Shown: positions 14,517 to 22,664, counted from the first letter of the stretch. The stretch: 33,990 bases of DNA from Gammaproteobacteria bacterium (GCA_015491735.1 WFVH01000002.1:1-33990), one strand, 5' to 3'. Notes: a model not told the origin generated them from the sequence alone. Numbers and translations: made by a program.

Positions 14517-15631
14517 CTTTCTGTTTTCTCCGCCAGTAGCTGAACCAGCTGTTTGCCGTTGTTGTTCGAGTGGTATTCAAGCGCATAACTTCTGGCATTT
14601 CTGGCCAACGAGGTGCGAAGTTCCCGGTTTTCGATCAAAAGATTGACATTTTTTACCAGTTGCTCGAAATCACCATGACATGCCAGGCCAACACCATGCC
14701 TGTCCAGCACATTGTCAGGGTTGGCATTGAGGCTCACAACGGGAACTTCACGCATCCATGCCTGAATGAAGGTGTTTGGAAATCCTTCATATTGGCTGGT
14801 ATTGACCAGAATATGCGCTTGAGCCAATATTTCATTGACCTTGTCAAAAGGTTGCTCACCAATGTAGTCGACGCAGCCGGTCTCTGAAATCTCCTTTTGT
14901 AGTTCGCGCCCCCATCGCCAGTTGCTGTTGCGGCCGATCATGGTGAATCGGCTTTTTGTATGGTGATGAAGCCGTTCCGCCATCTTCATGAATAGTCGTG
15001 GTTGTTTCAGCGGCTTCAGGTTTGCCACCCATACCACATGGATCTGGCTGTCTTTGGGGGGGGGGAGGGGGGGGGCTGGGTGGAAGTTTGCCACAATGCC
15101 GCTGGGTGTTCGGCCATAATTTTGTTCAAGCAGCTTTTTCTGCTGCCTGGTTTGCACAACGATGTTGGTTGCATGTTTTACACCATATTCAAGCGCCTTC
15201 TTTTCCAGATGGCGAAAAGCGATATTTTTCGACAGCTTGAACTGCAGCGGTTTCAGATCCTGATCGCTTGCCACGTGCCACAGCATGCTGCATCCGTTTT
15301 TCTTGGCATAGAGTGCAGCAATTCCTGTATAGGCACACCCTACCCGCTGGTAGATGCTGTCAGGAGAAATGCTTTTCAGTGTGGAGTACAGCTTCCGCGC
15401 ATCGAAAAGGTGGCTGTGACGCGCGAACGCGTGTTTACTGCCAACGCAGTGCAGGTGATATCCGCGCGCGTCGAAGCCTGGGTCGACGGAGCGTGCAATA
15501 TAATGAATTTCAAAGGCGTTGCTTTCCATTAGCATATCCAGCAAACATTTTATCTGATATTCCGCACCGCCAAAACTGGCAGCCCAGTGAGACGGTGTAA
15601 CGATACATAGTTTTCTCTTTCCAGCGGTCAT
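14513..15631 (-). CDS. GT4-family glycosyltransferase (first gene of operon) with poly-C tract
   Basis: A 372-residue GT-B protein and the promoter-proximal cistron. The N-terminus IVTPSHWAASFGGAEYQIK has the Gly-Gly-Ala-Glu acceptor loop. The C-terminal domain has VVWVANLKPLKQPRLF and EGFPNTFIQAW, where the second Glu of E-x7-E is Gln; this form recurs in GT4 enzymes of exopolysaccharide clusters. A Pro-rich linker (PAPPLPPPKD) between the domains is encoded by runs of ten and nine G on the plus strand (15056-15065, 15067-15075). Any slippage there would shift the frame and remove the catalytic domain. In the given sequence the frame is intact. Confidence 0.85.
   Translation of the reverse strand: MTAGKRKLCIVTPSHWAASFGGAEYQIKCLLDMLMESNAFEIHYIARSVDPGFDARGYHLHCVGSKHAFARHSHLFDARKLYSTLKSISPDSIYQRVGCAYTGIAALYAKKNGCSMLWHVASDQDLKPLQFKLSKNIAFRHLEKKALEYGVKHATNIVVQTRQQKKLLEQNYGRTPSGIVANFHPAPPLPPPKDSQIHVVWVANLKPLKQPRLFMKMAERLHHHTKSRFTMIGRNSNWRWGRELQKEISETGCVDYIGEQPFDKVNEILAQAHILVNTSQYEGFPNTFIQAWMREVPVVSLNANPDNVLDRHGVGLACHGDFEQLVKNVNLLIENRELRTSLARNARSYALEYHSNNNGKQLVQLLAEKTER
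15056..15075. repeat. paired homopolymer G tracts G10-A-G9 inside a glycosyltransferase gene
   Basis: Ten G, one A, then nine G on the plus strand, read as C runs in the coding strand. Tracts of this length are prone to slipped-strand mispairing and are classic contingency loci in surface-glycan genes. They are also prone to sequencing error. Confidence 0.8.
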
Positions 15632-16174
15632 GGTTTGGAAATCTTCCGTTCGGGCGATAGTGTTGTCTTTCCCCGGGGCAGTTCCGGATCTAACGTTGCT
15701 GCCGCTCTGTCATGGTTTTGTAGTTGTCGGCCGGGAGGAGGGGTGCTTTACGGTTCCAGCACTCCACTGAAGCACAGGGGTGTATCAGGCTTCCATGCCA
15801 ACTCCCCGAACAACCTGATGTGGCGCGGATTGTGACACGAATAATCATCGCGGTAAGCCATGTTTGGCAGATGTTTTCTGTCTCCAGCAGCAGGTAACGG
15901 TCTCGGGAATCCCCTCATTTGTTTTAATTCTTACAAAACAACGCAGTATGTTGTAACAGCGCCACAACCCGGTTTTTTAATCATCAGCAAAAAGAGTTAC
16001 TTGGCGACAGTCTGACAGAGGATGAGGGGATCCCTGGGGATAACGGTTGCCGGTACGGAGAGGCGCTCCATCAGCCACCCCGGGCTGGGGGAGTCCCGGA
16101 ACCCGCTCAACAGGGGGAAAGGGCACCGCGTTGGGTCAATGGGTTCAGCAGACAGACAGGCTCTCCGTTTGGCA
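15632..16174. other. intergenic region upstream of the polysaccharide operon
   Basis: No gene is supported in these 543 bp; the short open frames show no recognisable protein. The region must contain the operon promoter, but I see no convincing sigma-70 or sigma-54 site. gggaatcccctcat (15905-15918) and atgaggggatccct (16022-16035) are near-inverted copies of one motif 103 bp apart, also present at 134-147. Confidence 0.5.
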
Positions 16175-16286
16175 GCTAGCCCCTGAAATCCGCCTTCGTC
16201 TGTGTTGAAAAACGGTTAGTTACCTTGTGTAAACTCACATTTTTCGCTTTGAACTGTCGAATTTCAGGGGCAATCCGAGCAGTTAT
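16175..16286. repeat. second copy of dispersed repeat family 1
   Basis: This aligns with the core of the MITE-like element (about 225-333). Both keep cccctgaaatccgcc at the left, taaactcacatttttcgc in the middle and atttcaggggcaatc at the right. The outer 13-bp terminal repeat is present only as a trace (cagcta) at the left, and I found no flanking duplication. It is probably an older copy. It lies 117 bp downstream of the tRNA-Arg 3' end. Confidence 0.65.
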
Positions 16287-16402
16287 TTCCATATATCACA
16301 ACTCGCTGAGCAGCTACCCTGGCAGCCGTTTCCCAAAAAATGCCATGAATGCCCACAAACACTGCCCGTCAACCCGGGCCTGCTTGTCTTGTTTGCGAAA
16401 AA

Positions 16403-16479
16403 TGGCGCGCCCGGAAGGATTCGAACCTCCGACCACCTGGTTCGTAGCCAGGTACTCTATCCAGCTGAGCTACGGGCGC
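16403..16479 (-). tRNA. tRNA-Arg (anticodon ACG)
   Basis: On the minus strand a complete 77-nt cloverleaf is visible. The acceptor stem GCGCCCG pairs with CGGGCGC, followed by G and an encoded CCA. The D arm includes AGCTCAGCTGGATAGAG. The anticodon stem CCTGG/CCAGG holds the loop CTACGAA, giving ACG (inosine-modified, reads CGU, CGC and CGA). The T arm has GGTTCGAAT. A T5 run directly follows CCA. Confidence 0.97.
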
Positions 16480-16492
16480 ATGGGAGCACCGA

Positions 16493-16521
16493 ATTATCCT
16501 GATATGAATCGGCGGTGTCAA
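16493..16521 (-). promoter_or_regulatory. sigma-70 promoter of tRNA-Arg
   Basis: Read on the minus strand: TTGACA (16521-16516), a 17-bp spacer, then GATAAT (16498-16493). This is a consensus -35, near-consensus -10 and ideal spacing. The predicted start is about 16486, just before the mature 5' end at 16479. Confidence 0.85.
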
Positions 16522-16804
16522 GGTGTCAGAAACCAGGGTTTGCCCGCCAGGAGGAAGCCACCAGGATGGTCTATAGTTTTGATGAGGGGGTGATGTTGTC
16601 AGCAGGGGGTGTTCGGGGCCGGTTCTGAAATCGTGTCCTCCTGTTTGTTGTGTTCTCAACAGGAAAACAGGGGCCACAAGAACAGCCTGGCCCGGCGTTG
16701 GGGTTTTTGGCAAGGGAGTTAACTTCCCCATACGTGTTGTCCGGAGATCCCATGTTGTTTTATCGCCGGGTTGATCATGATTTCTCTGAAGAGGAGAAGC
16801 AGCA

Positions 16805-18196
16805 GTGAAACTATCGTTTCATGGAGCTGCCCGCGGGGTAACCGGCTCATGCCATTTGCTTGAATGTTCCGGTAAAAGGGTATTGGTCGATTGCGGACTC
16901 TACCAGGGCAGCCGGGATCTGGATGAAGAAAATGCCGAACCGTTTGGGTTTGAAGCAGAAACCATTGATTATCTGCTATTGACGCACGCGCATCTCGACC
17001 ATTGTGGCCGTATTCCGCTGCTGGTAAGCCGCGGCTTTCGTGGTGAAATCATCACCACCGCCGCATCAAGAGAGCTGGCGCGGATCGTGATGCTCGATGC
17101 CGCAGGTCTTGAGGAGGAAGAGGCCTCCCGGGCCACACGGCGGGCCAAGCGGCGGGGCAAGGGAGTGATGGAGGTTGAGCCGCTCTACACTACGCTGGAC
17201 GCGCTCGATGCGCTGGACTGTTTCGGGCGGGCGGCTTCCTACCGCGAGCCGATCCAGCTTTGCAAGGGGATTCGGGCCACCTTCTTTGATGCAGGCCATA
17301 TCCTGGGGTCGGCCAGTATCCTGTTGGAACTGCAGGAAGAGCGTGAGCACCGGCGGGTGCTGTTTTCCGGCGATCTCGGCTACAGTGGCCGGGTCATATT
17401 GCGGGATCCGGATCCCCCTTCCGGCGTGGATATACTGGTGATGGAGACCACCTATGGCGATCGTTCCCACAAATCGCTGAAGCCTTCGGTTGAGGAGCTT
17501 TACCAGGCTGTCACCGACACCTTTCATCGTGGTGGTAATGTAGTCATTCCCAGCTTTGCCCTGGAGCGTGCCCAGGAGATTCTCTACTATCTGCGCGAGG
17601 GGGAAGAGGCCGGGCAGTTGCCCGCCTCGCTACAGGTGTTCCTGGATTCGCCAATGGCAATCCGGGCCACTGAAATCTTCCGGCGCCATCCCGAGTGTTT
17701 TGACCAGGAGGCAGCAGAGCTGTTTCGCAACGGTGCTGATCCCTTCAATCTGCCAGGCTTGAATTTTACCCGTGAGACCGCCGAGTCCATCGCGATCAAT
17801 CGGCTCAAGGGCGGCGCGCTTATCATTGCTGGCTCGGGGATGTGTACCGGAGGGCGGGTGCGCCATCATCTCAAACATAACTTGTGGCGCCGTGACAGTA
17901 CGGTCATTTTCGTGGGTTACGCGGCGAAGGGCACGTTGGCGCGGCATATTATCGATGGAGCGAAACGGGTACGGGTGTTTGGTGAAGAGATTCCGGTGAA
18001 GGCGCGTATCTACACCATCGGCGGCTTTTCCGCCCATGCCGGCCAGGATGAACTGCTAGGCTGGTACCAGCGGGTCGGGCCGCCGAAGCAGACGTTTCTG
18101 GTGCATGGCGAGGCGGAGGTGATGTCATGCTTCGGTCCACGGCTGAAAGATACCCGGGTGATTGTGCCGGAGCTGCACCAGCGCTTTCGTTTGTAA
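16805..18196 (+). CDS. MBL-fold beta-CASP ribonuclease-like protein
   Basis: A 463-residue metallo-beta-lactamase-fold hydrolase of the beta-CASP group, related to TTHA0252-type RNases and the CPSF-73 subunit. Zinc ligands are visible: HAHLDHCG (61-68), His165 in FDAGHILGSA, Asp190 in SGDLG, and late histidines in GFSAHAGQ and VHGE. The insert with SFALERAQEIL and LDSPMA is the beta-CASP domain, and SGMCTGGR belongs to the RNA-specificity part. It probably cleaves or trims RNA; the substrate is unknown. It starts with GTG behind AGGAG and stands alone between the tRNA and nadA. No key residue is missing. Confidence 0.9.
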   Translation: MKLSFHGAARGVTGSCHLLECSGKRVLVDCGLYQGSRDLDEENAEPFGFEAETIDYLLLTHAHLDHCGRIPLLVSRGFRGEIITTAASRELARIVMLDAAGLEEEEASRATRRAKRRGKGVMEVEPLYTTLDALDALDCFGRAASYREPIQLCKGIRATFFDAGHILGSASILLELQEEREHRRVLFSGDLGYSGRVILRDPDPPSGVDILVMETTYGDRSHKSLKPSVEELYQAVTDTFHRGGNVVIPSFALERAQEILYYLREGEEAGQLPASLQVFLDSPMAIRATEIFRRHPECFDQEAAELFRNGADPFNLPGLNFTRETAESIAINRLKGGALIIAGSGMCTGGRVRHHLKHNLWRRDSTVIFVGYAAKGTLARHIIDGAKRVRVFGEEIPVKARIYTIGGFSAHAGQDELLGWYQRVGPPKQTFLVHGEAEVMSCFGPRLKDTRVIVPELHQRFRL

Positions 18197-18202
18197 CTTA
18201 TT

Positions 18203-18238
18203 AACCCGGCTTCAATATGACGATACTGTTGCGGGGTT
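18203..18238. repeat. short degenerate member of repeat family 2
   Basis: aacccggcttcaatat followed by gatactgttgcggggtt approximates the two arms of the 19667-19743 palindrome with most of the loop lost. It begins seven bases after the stop of the MBL gene and could act as its terminator, although no T-run follows. Confidence 0.4.
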
Positions 18239-18294
18239 GAAATAAAGAGACTGAACCACGGGAACCGGTTGGTCAATCTTGAGGTCAATACGAC

Positions 18295-18323
18295 TTGGCC
18301 TGATTCAAATCAGATGTGATATT
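18295..18323 (+). promoter_or_regulatory. candidate nadA promoter with internal palindrome
   Basis: TTGGCC (18295-18300), 17 bp, GATATT (18318-18323) is a plausible sigma-70 promoter. The spacer holds CTGATT-CA-AATCAG (18300-18313), a perfect 6-bp dyad matching eight of ten positions of the FNR/ANR half-sites (TTGAT-N4-ATCAA). Placed between -35 and -10 it would act as a repressor operator. Confidence 0.4.
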
Positions 18324-18366
18324 GTAGTAGACTGACGCTTCTTGGTAACTGTTACGGGAATCCCCC

Positions 18367-19467
18367 ATGGGCACAACCGCTGCGGCATTGCAGGGCTATA
18401 CTCAACTGGAACAGGATGAACTGGATGCGCGCATCCGCGCGGCCAAGCAGACGCTGGGTGAGCGGCTGGTTATCCTGGGACATCACTATCAGCGCGAAGA
18501 GGTGTTCCGGCATGCGGACTATACCGGTGACTCCCTCAAACTCTCCCGGCAGGCGGCGCAGACCCCGGCCGAGTATATTGTTTTCTGCGGTGTGCATTTC
18601 ATGGCCGAGGTGGCGGATATTATGTCATCCGCACAGCAGATTGCTATTCTGCCTGACCTGAATGCCGGCTGCTCCATGGCCGATATGGCGGATCTGGACA
18701 AGGTGGAGGATGCCTGGCAGGAGCTGTCAGCAATCCTGGATCCGGATGAGTTGGTCACTCCGGTCACCTACATCAACTCGGCTGCCGATCTGAAGGCGTT
18801 TTGTGGCCGCCACGGCGGAATCGTCTGTACATCCACCAATGCGCCGCGGGTGCTGGAGTGGGCGTTCGGTCAGCGGGAGAAGGTGTTGTTTTTCCCCGAT
18901 CAGCATCTGGGGCGTAATACCGGCTACGATATGGGCATCCCGCTGGATGAGATGGTGGTGTGGGACTTCAACCAGCCGATGGGCGGTCTGAGCAGACAGC
19001 AGATAAAACAGGCCCGCATGATTCTGTGGAACGGCTTCTGCTCGGTACACCAGATGTTCCGGCCGGAGCATATCGACCAGTACAAGAAACGCTACCCCGA
19101 AACCCGGGTGATCGCTCACCCGGAGTGCCGTTTCGAGGTGTGCCAGAAGTCCGATTACGTGGGTTCCACCGAGTACATCCTTAATACGGTCAGCAGCGGA
19201 GATCCAGGCAGCCGCTGGCTGGTGGGTACCGAGCTGAACATGGTCAGCCGCCTGCAACAGCAGTTGAAATCGCGGGATATTGCCGTGCAGTTCATGTCGC
19301 CGATGGTTTGTATGTGCTCTACCATGTTTCGCATTGATCCGCAGCATTTGCTGTGGACTCTGGAGAGCCTGGTCGCCGGAGAGGTGGTGAACCGTATTGA
19401 AGTTGCCGCCGGTGAGTCCGAACAGGCGCGGGTAGCGCTGAACCGCATGTTTGATGTCTCTGCCTGA
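18367..19467 (+). CDS. nadA: quinolinate synthase NadA
   Basis: NadA condenses iminoaspartate with dihydroxyacetone phosphate to quinolinate in de novo NAD synthesis, using a [4Fe-4S] cluster. The 366-residue protein shows the family landmarks: LGHHYQREEV near residue 37, ADYTGDSL, NAGCSMADM, AHPECRFEVC and MCMCSTMF. The last three supply the expected cluster cysteines. The triplicated NadA fold and length are complete. It stands alone here; nadB and nadC are not in the window. The cluster makes the enzyme oxygen-sensitive, which would suit redox-linked control. Confidence 0.95.
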   Translation: MGTTAAALQGYTQLEQDELDARIRAAKQTLGERLVILGHHYQREEVFRHADYTGDSLKLSRQAAQTPAEYIVFCGVHFMAEVADIMSSAQQIAILPDLNAGCSMADMADLDKVEDAWQELSAILDPDELVTPVTYINSAADLKAFCGRHGGIVCTSTNAPRVLEWAFGQREKVLFFPDQHLGRNTGYDMGIPLDEMVVWDFNQPMGGLSRQQIKQARMILWNGFCSVHQMFRPEHIDQYKKRYPETRVIAHPECRFEVCQKSDYVGSTEYILNTVSSGDPGSRWLVGTELNMVSRLQQQLKSRDIAVQFMSPMVCMCSTMFRIDPQHLLWTLESLVAGEVVNRIEVAAGESEQARVALNRMFDVSA

Positions 19468-19590
19468 CGGGGAAGATTTTTTGTTTGGCAACGATATCTG
19501 GTGAACTGTAGAATTTGGCAGTTGCCGCTCCGCTGGCTCCTTCGCACACCCCACCGCTACACAGCTATGGGAACCCCCTGTTTGGCATGG

Positions 19591-19641
19591 ATGGCCATTT
19601 TTAACCAGAAATGGCGGATTTCGGGGGCTAGCCGGGTAGTT
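19591..19641. repeat. third, partial copy of repeat family 1 (inverted)
   Basis: Read as reverse complement this begins aactacccggctagccccc and continues gaaatccgccatttctg, matching the left 50 bp of the MITE-like element (217 onward), with most differences transitions. Only the left half is present. It lies 26 bp from the family 2 palindrome, as at the 214-426 locus. Confidence 0.6.
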
Positions 19642-19666
19642 TTTTTATGATTGCCAAGTTGATAAT

Positions 19667-19743
19667 AACCCGGCAACAATATATGCCGCCTTGCGGCAGA
19701 CCGGCACATGACGGCTAAATGCGGCATATATTGTTGCCGGGTT
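19667..19743. repeat. palindromic repeat family 2, full-length
   Basis: Arms 19667-19689 and 19721-19743 are perfect 23-bp reverse complements (aacccggcaacaatatatgccgc), with a 31-nt loop. The structure ends 26 bp before the yebC start, so if transcribed it would sit in the yebC leader. Related sequences occur at 380-426 and 18203-18238. It resembles REP/BIME-type or small non-autonomous elements. Confidence 0.8.
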
Positions 19744-19769
19744 AGTAATAACAGATTTGTGGAGGTGTG

Positions 19770-20519
19770 ATGGCAGGACACAGCAAATGGGCCAATATAC
19801 AGCACCGCAAGGGTGCGCAGGACGCCAAACGGGGCAAGCTGTTTACCAAGCTGATTCGTGAGATTACCGTCGCTGCCCGGCTGGGGGGGGGGGATGTGGC
19901 GGCCAATCCCCGTCTGCGCGCCGCGGTGGACAAGGCGCTGGGCAGCAACATGGCCAAAGACACTATCGAGCGTGCCATCAAACGTGGTTCCGGCGCACAG
20001 GATGGCGACAGCTTTGAAGAGGTTCGTTATGAGGGTTACGGTCCCAGCGGGGTGGCGGTAATGGTCGATTGCCTCACCGATAACCGCAATCGCACCGTGG
20101 CCGAAGTGCGCCATGCCTTCAACAAGGCCGGTGGAAACCTGGGTACTGACGGTTCGGTCGCCTATCTGTTCACCAAGGCGGGGGTAATCGGCTATGCTGC
20201 AGGCTGCGACGAAGAACATCTGATGGAAGCTGCGCTGGAGGCCGGTGCCGAAGATGTCATTACCGGGGATGATGGCAGCGTTGAGGTGCTGACCACGGCC
20301 GAGGATTTCAGTGAAGTAAAACAGGCGCTGGAAGCGGTGTCGCTGGTGCCGGAGTATGCCGAAGTGACCATGCGCCCTTCCACGGTGGTTGCGCTGGAGC
20401 TGGAGGATGCCCAGAAAGTGCTGCGGCTGGTGGATGCGCTGGAGGATCTGGATGACGTACAGAACGTATACACCAATGCTGACATCTCCGCTGGCGTGCT
20501 GGAAAAGCTGGCCGGCTGA
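19770..20519 (+). CDS. yebC: YebC/PmpR-family protein (TACO1 type)
   Basis: A 249-residue protein with the family start [20 protein letters not shown] and the conserved AGGNLG motif in [18 protein letters not shown]. Members were described as transcription regulators, and recent work on the YebC/TACO1 family points to a role in relieving ribosome stalling at proline stretches. The ATG at 19770 restores the family N-terminus; a GTG three bases upstream is too close to GGAGG. An 11-G run (19883-19893) encodes the Gly of [11 protein letters not shown]. It lies just before ruvC, the classical gammaproteobacterial order. Confidence 0.93.
   Translation: MAGHSKWANIQHRKGAQDAKRGKLFTKLIREITVAARLGGGDVAANPRLRAAVDKALGSNMAKDTIERAIKRGSGAQDGDSFEEVRYEGYGPSGVAVMVDCLTDNRNRTVAEVRHAFNKAGGNLGTDGSVAYLFTKAGVIGYAAGCDEEHLMEAALEAGAEDVITGDDGSVEVLTTAEDFSEVKQALEAVSLVPEYAEVTMRPSTVVALELEDAQKVLRLVDALEDLDDVQNVYTNADISAGVLEKLAG
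19883..19893. repeat. G11 homopolymer within yebC
   Basis: Eleven consecutive G in the coding strand, covering three Gly codons and parts of the neighbours. A change of one base would truncate YebC early. Synonymous Gly codons could break the run, so its retention is notable. Confidence 0.85.
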
Positions 20520-20528
20520 GATTGCGGG

Positions 20529-21026
20529 ATGACTGTCCGTATCCTCGGTATCGATCCCGGTTCCCGGGTGACCGGCTTTGGTATCGTCGATCTGGATGCC
20601 CGGCTTTCAACTTATGTAACCAGCGGCTGTATTCGCGTGGGGGGCAAAACGCTGCCTGAGCGCCTGAAATGTATTTTTGAGGAGCTTGGTGAAGTCATCG
20701 GGCTGCACCGTCCCGATGAGGTTGCCGTTGAAACTGTCTTCATGCACCGCAACGCCGGTTCTGCCCTGAAGCTGGGGCAGGCGCGGGGCGCTGCCATCTG
20801 TGCAGCCGTGGTGAAACGGTTGCCGGTGAGTGAATATGCGCCGGCGGCGATCAAGCAGGCCGTCGTGGGGCGGGGCCGGGCCGAGAAGGAGCAGGTGCAA
20901 CATATGGTGTCCGTTCTGTTGAATCTTCCCTCACCACCGCAGGCGGATGCCGCTGACGCCCTGGCGGCCGCATTGTGCCACTGCCATACCCGGCAGGTTC
21001 TGTCCAGGGTTGGGGCGGCGCGATGA
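20529..21026 (+). CDS. ruvC: Holliday junction resolvase RuvC
   Basis: RuvC is the dimeric endonuclease that cuts Holliday junctions bound by RuvAB. The 165-residue protein has the RNase H-like fold signatures: Asp9 in [15 protein letters not shown], the Glu in [22 protein letters not shown], and the C-terminal acidic residues in [13 protein letters not shown]. It starts nine bases after the yebC stop and its TGA overlaps the ruvA ATG (ATGA), so translation is coupled. Confidence 0.96.
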   Translation: MTVRILGIDPGSRVTGFGIVDLDARLSTYVTSGCIRVGGKTLPERLKCIFEELGEVIGLHRPDEVAVETVFMHRNAGSALKLGQARGAAICAAVVKRLPVSEYAPAAIKQAVVGRGRAEKEQVQHMVSVLLNLPSPPQADAADALAAALCHCHTRQVLSRVGAAR

Positions 21027-21634
21027 TTGGCCGTCTGGCCGGCAGGCTTGCCGAAAAACAGCCGCCAACACTTTTGCTGGAGGTCAATGGGGTCGGTTAC
21101 GAGCTGGAAGCGCCCATGAGCACCTTCTATGCCCTGCCCGAGCCGGGCCAGGAGGTGGTGCTGCATACCCATCTGGTGGTGCGCGACGACGCCCATCTGT
21201 TGTACGGATTCTTCACCCGTGAAGAGCGCCACCTGTTTCGCACGCTGATTAAAGTCAGTGGCGTCGGGCCGAAGCTGGCGCTGACGATTCTGTCGGGTAT
21301 TTCGGTCACCGAATTTGCCCGTTCCGTGCAGGATGATGATGCCGTCCGGTTGGTGCGGATGCCGGGGGTTGGCAAAAAGACCGCCCAGCGCCTGATTGTC
21401 GAGATGCGCGATCGTCTTCCGGAAAATCTGTACGGGAGCGGTTTGACAACGCCGTCTGCGCAGGCAGGCTGCACCGCTCCTCTCCCCGGCAACGCCCGGC
21501 AGGAGGCCTGCCGTGCTCTGGAAGCACTCGGCTACAAGCCGCCGGAAGCCAGCCGTCTGGTCAACAATATTGACTGCGATGGCCTCTCCAGCGAAGCGAT
21601 TATCCGCAGCGCCCTTAAACAGGCGATGAAGTAG
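21023..21634 (+). CDS. ruvA: Holliday junction branch-migration protein RuvA
   Basis: RuvA binds four-way junctions as a tetramer and loads the RuvB motor. The 203-residue protein begins [13 protein letters not shown], the family start. It contains the helix-hairpin-helix segments [13 protein letters not shown] and [16 protein letters not shown] and a C-terminal RuvB-contact domain ([14 protein letters not shown]). I chose the start that overlaps the ruvC stop, since an upstream start would lie wholly inside ruvC. ruvB follows after 16 bp. Confidence 0.96.
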   Translation: MIGRLAGRLAEKQPPTLLLEVNGVGYELEAPMSTFYALPEPGQEVVLHTHLVVRDDAHLLYGFFTREERHLFRTLIKVSGVGPKLALTILSGISVTEFARSVQDDDAVRLVRMPGVGKKTAQRLIVEMRDRLPENLYGSGLTTPSAQAGCTAPLPGNARQEACRALEALGYKPPEASRLVNNIDCDGLSSEAIIRSALKQAMK

Positions 21635-21650
21635 ATGGAGTCCTGTCCGC

Positions 21651-22664
21651 ATGATTGAAACGGATCGACTGGTTAATCCTGCAACCGTGGAGCCGGATGA
21701 AGAGTCCCCGCAGGAGCGGGCATTACGCCCCGCCCGGCTGGGCGACTACATCGGCCAGCAGAGTGTGCGCGAGCAGATGGAGATCTTTATCAGTGCGGCG
21801 AAAGGGCGCCGGGAAGCGCTGGATCACGTCTTGATTTTTGGGCCACCGGGTCTTGGTAAAACCACGCTGTCTCACATCATCTCCAATGAGCTTGGGGTCA
21901 GCATGCGCCACACCTCCGGCCCGGTGCTGGAGCGGGCGGGCGATCTGGCTGCGCTGCTTACCAATCTGGAACCCAATGATGTCTTGTTTGTGGATGAGAT
22001 TCATCGTCTCAGCCCGGTAGTAGAGGAGGTGCTCTATCCCGCCATGGAGGACTACCAACTGGACATCATGATTGGTGAGGGACCGGCGGCGCGCTCCATC
22101 AAGCTGGATTTGCCACCGTTCACGCTGGTTGGCGCGACCACCCGAGCCGGCCTGCTCACCTCGCCATTGCGGGACCGGTTCGGTATTGTGCAGCGGCTGG
22201 AGTTTTACTCGGTACAGGATCTATGTACCATCGTGACCCGTTCCGCAGGTATTCTCGAGGTAAAACTCGACTCGGATGGCGCCCGGGAGATAGCCCGCCG
22301 GGCCCGGGGTACACCCCGCATCGCCAACCGCCTGCTGCGCCGGGTACGGGACTATGCCGAGGTCAAGTCGGATGGCCGTGTGACCGGCAGGGTGGCTGGT
22401 CAGGCGCTTGATATGCTGGATATCGATTCGCACGGTTTCGATATGATGGACCGCAAACTGCTGCTGAGCATGATCGAGAAGTTCGATGGCGGACCGGTCG
22501 GGGTGGATAGCCTGGCGGCGGCAATTGGCGAAGAACGTGATACCATAGAGGATGTGCTGGAGCCTTTTTTAATCCAGCAGGGTTTTATGATGCGCACTCC
22601 GCGGGGCCGGGTGGCGACGCGCAATGCCTATTTGCACTTCGGGTTGAAGGCAGAAAAGTCTTGA
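21651..22664 (+). CDS. ruvB: Holliday junction helicase RuvB
   Basis: A hexameric AAA+ motor that drives branch migration with RuvA. The 337-residue protein shows [14 protein letters not shown], Walker [13 protein letters not shown], Walker [10 protein letters not shown], sensor 1 [19 protein letters not shown] and the arginine-bearing [14 protein letters not shown]. The C-terminal winged helix ends with [16 protein letters not shown]. All expected motifs are present and the length is normal. It closes the yebC-ruvCAB run. In E. coli-like genomes a ybgC/tol cluster often follows; here a two-component locus does. Confidence 0.97.
   Translation: MIETDRLVNPATVEPDEESPQERALRPARLGDYIGQQSVREQMEIFISAAKGRREALDHVLIFGPPGLGKTTLSHIISNELGVSMRHTSGPVLERAGDLAALLTNLEPNDVLFVDEIHRLSPVVEEVLYPAMEDYQLDIMIGEGPAARSIKLDLPPFTLVGATTRAGLLTSPLRDRFGIVQRLEFYSVQDLCTIVTRSAGILEVKLDSDGAREIARRARGTPRIANRLLRRVRDYAEVKSDGRVTGRVAGQALDMLDIDSHGFDMMDRKLLLSMIEKFDGGPVGVDSLAAAIGEERDTIEDVLEPFLIQQGFMMRTPRGRVATRNAYLHFGLKAEKS

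Noticed and set aside
15635-15835. Small plus-strand open frame upstream of the glycan operon
   Set aside because: It has no ribosome binding site of note and no recognisable protein; the composition looks random.
16225-16593. Plus-strand open frame covering the tRNA-Arg gene
   Set aside because: It overlaps a complete tRNA and its promoter on the other strand and part of repeat family 1. The ARPEGFEPP-type peptide is the well-known spurious translation of tRNA sequence.
19557-20219. Minus-strand open frame over the repeats and yebC
   Set aside because: It crosses the family 2 palindrome and the antisense of yebC; no protein family is recognisable.
20612-21652. 346-codon minus-strand open frame over ruvC and ruvA
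   Set aside because: It is antisense to two textbook genes, and its composition is typical of a shadow frame.
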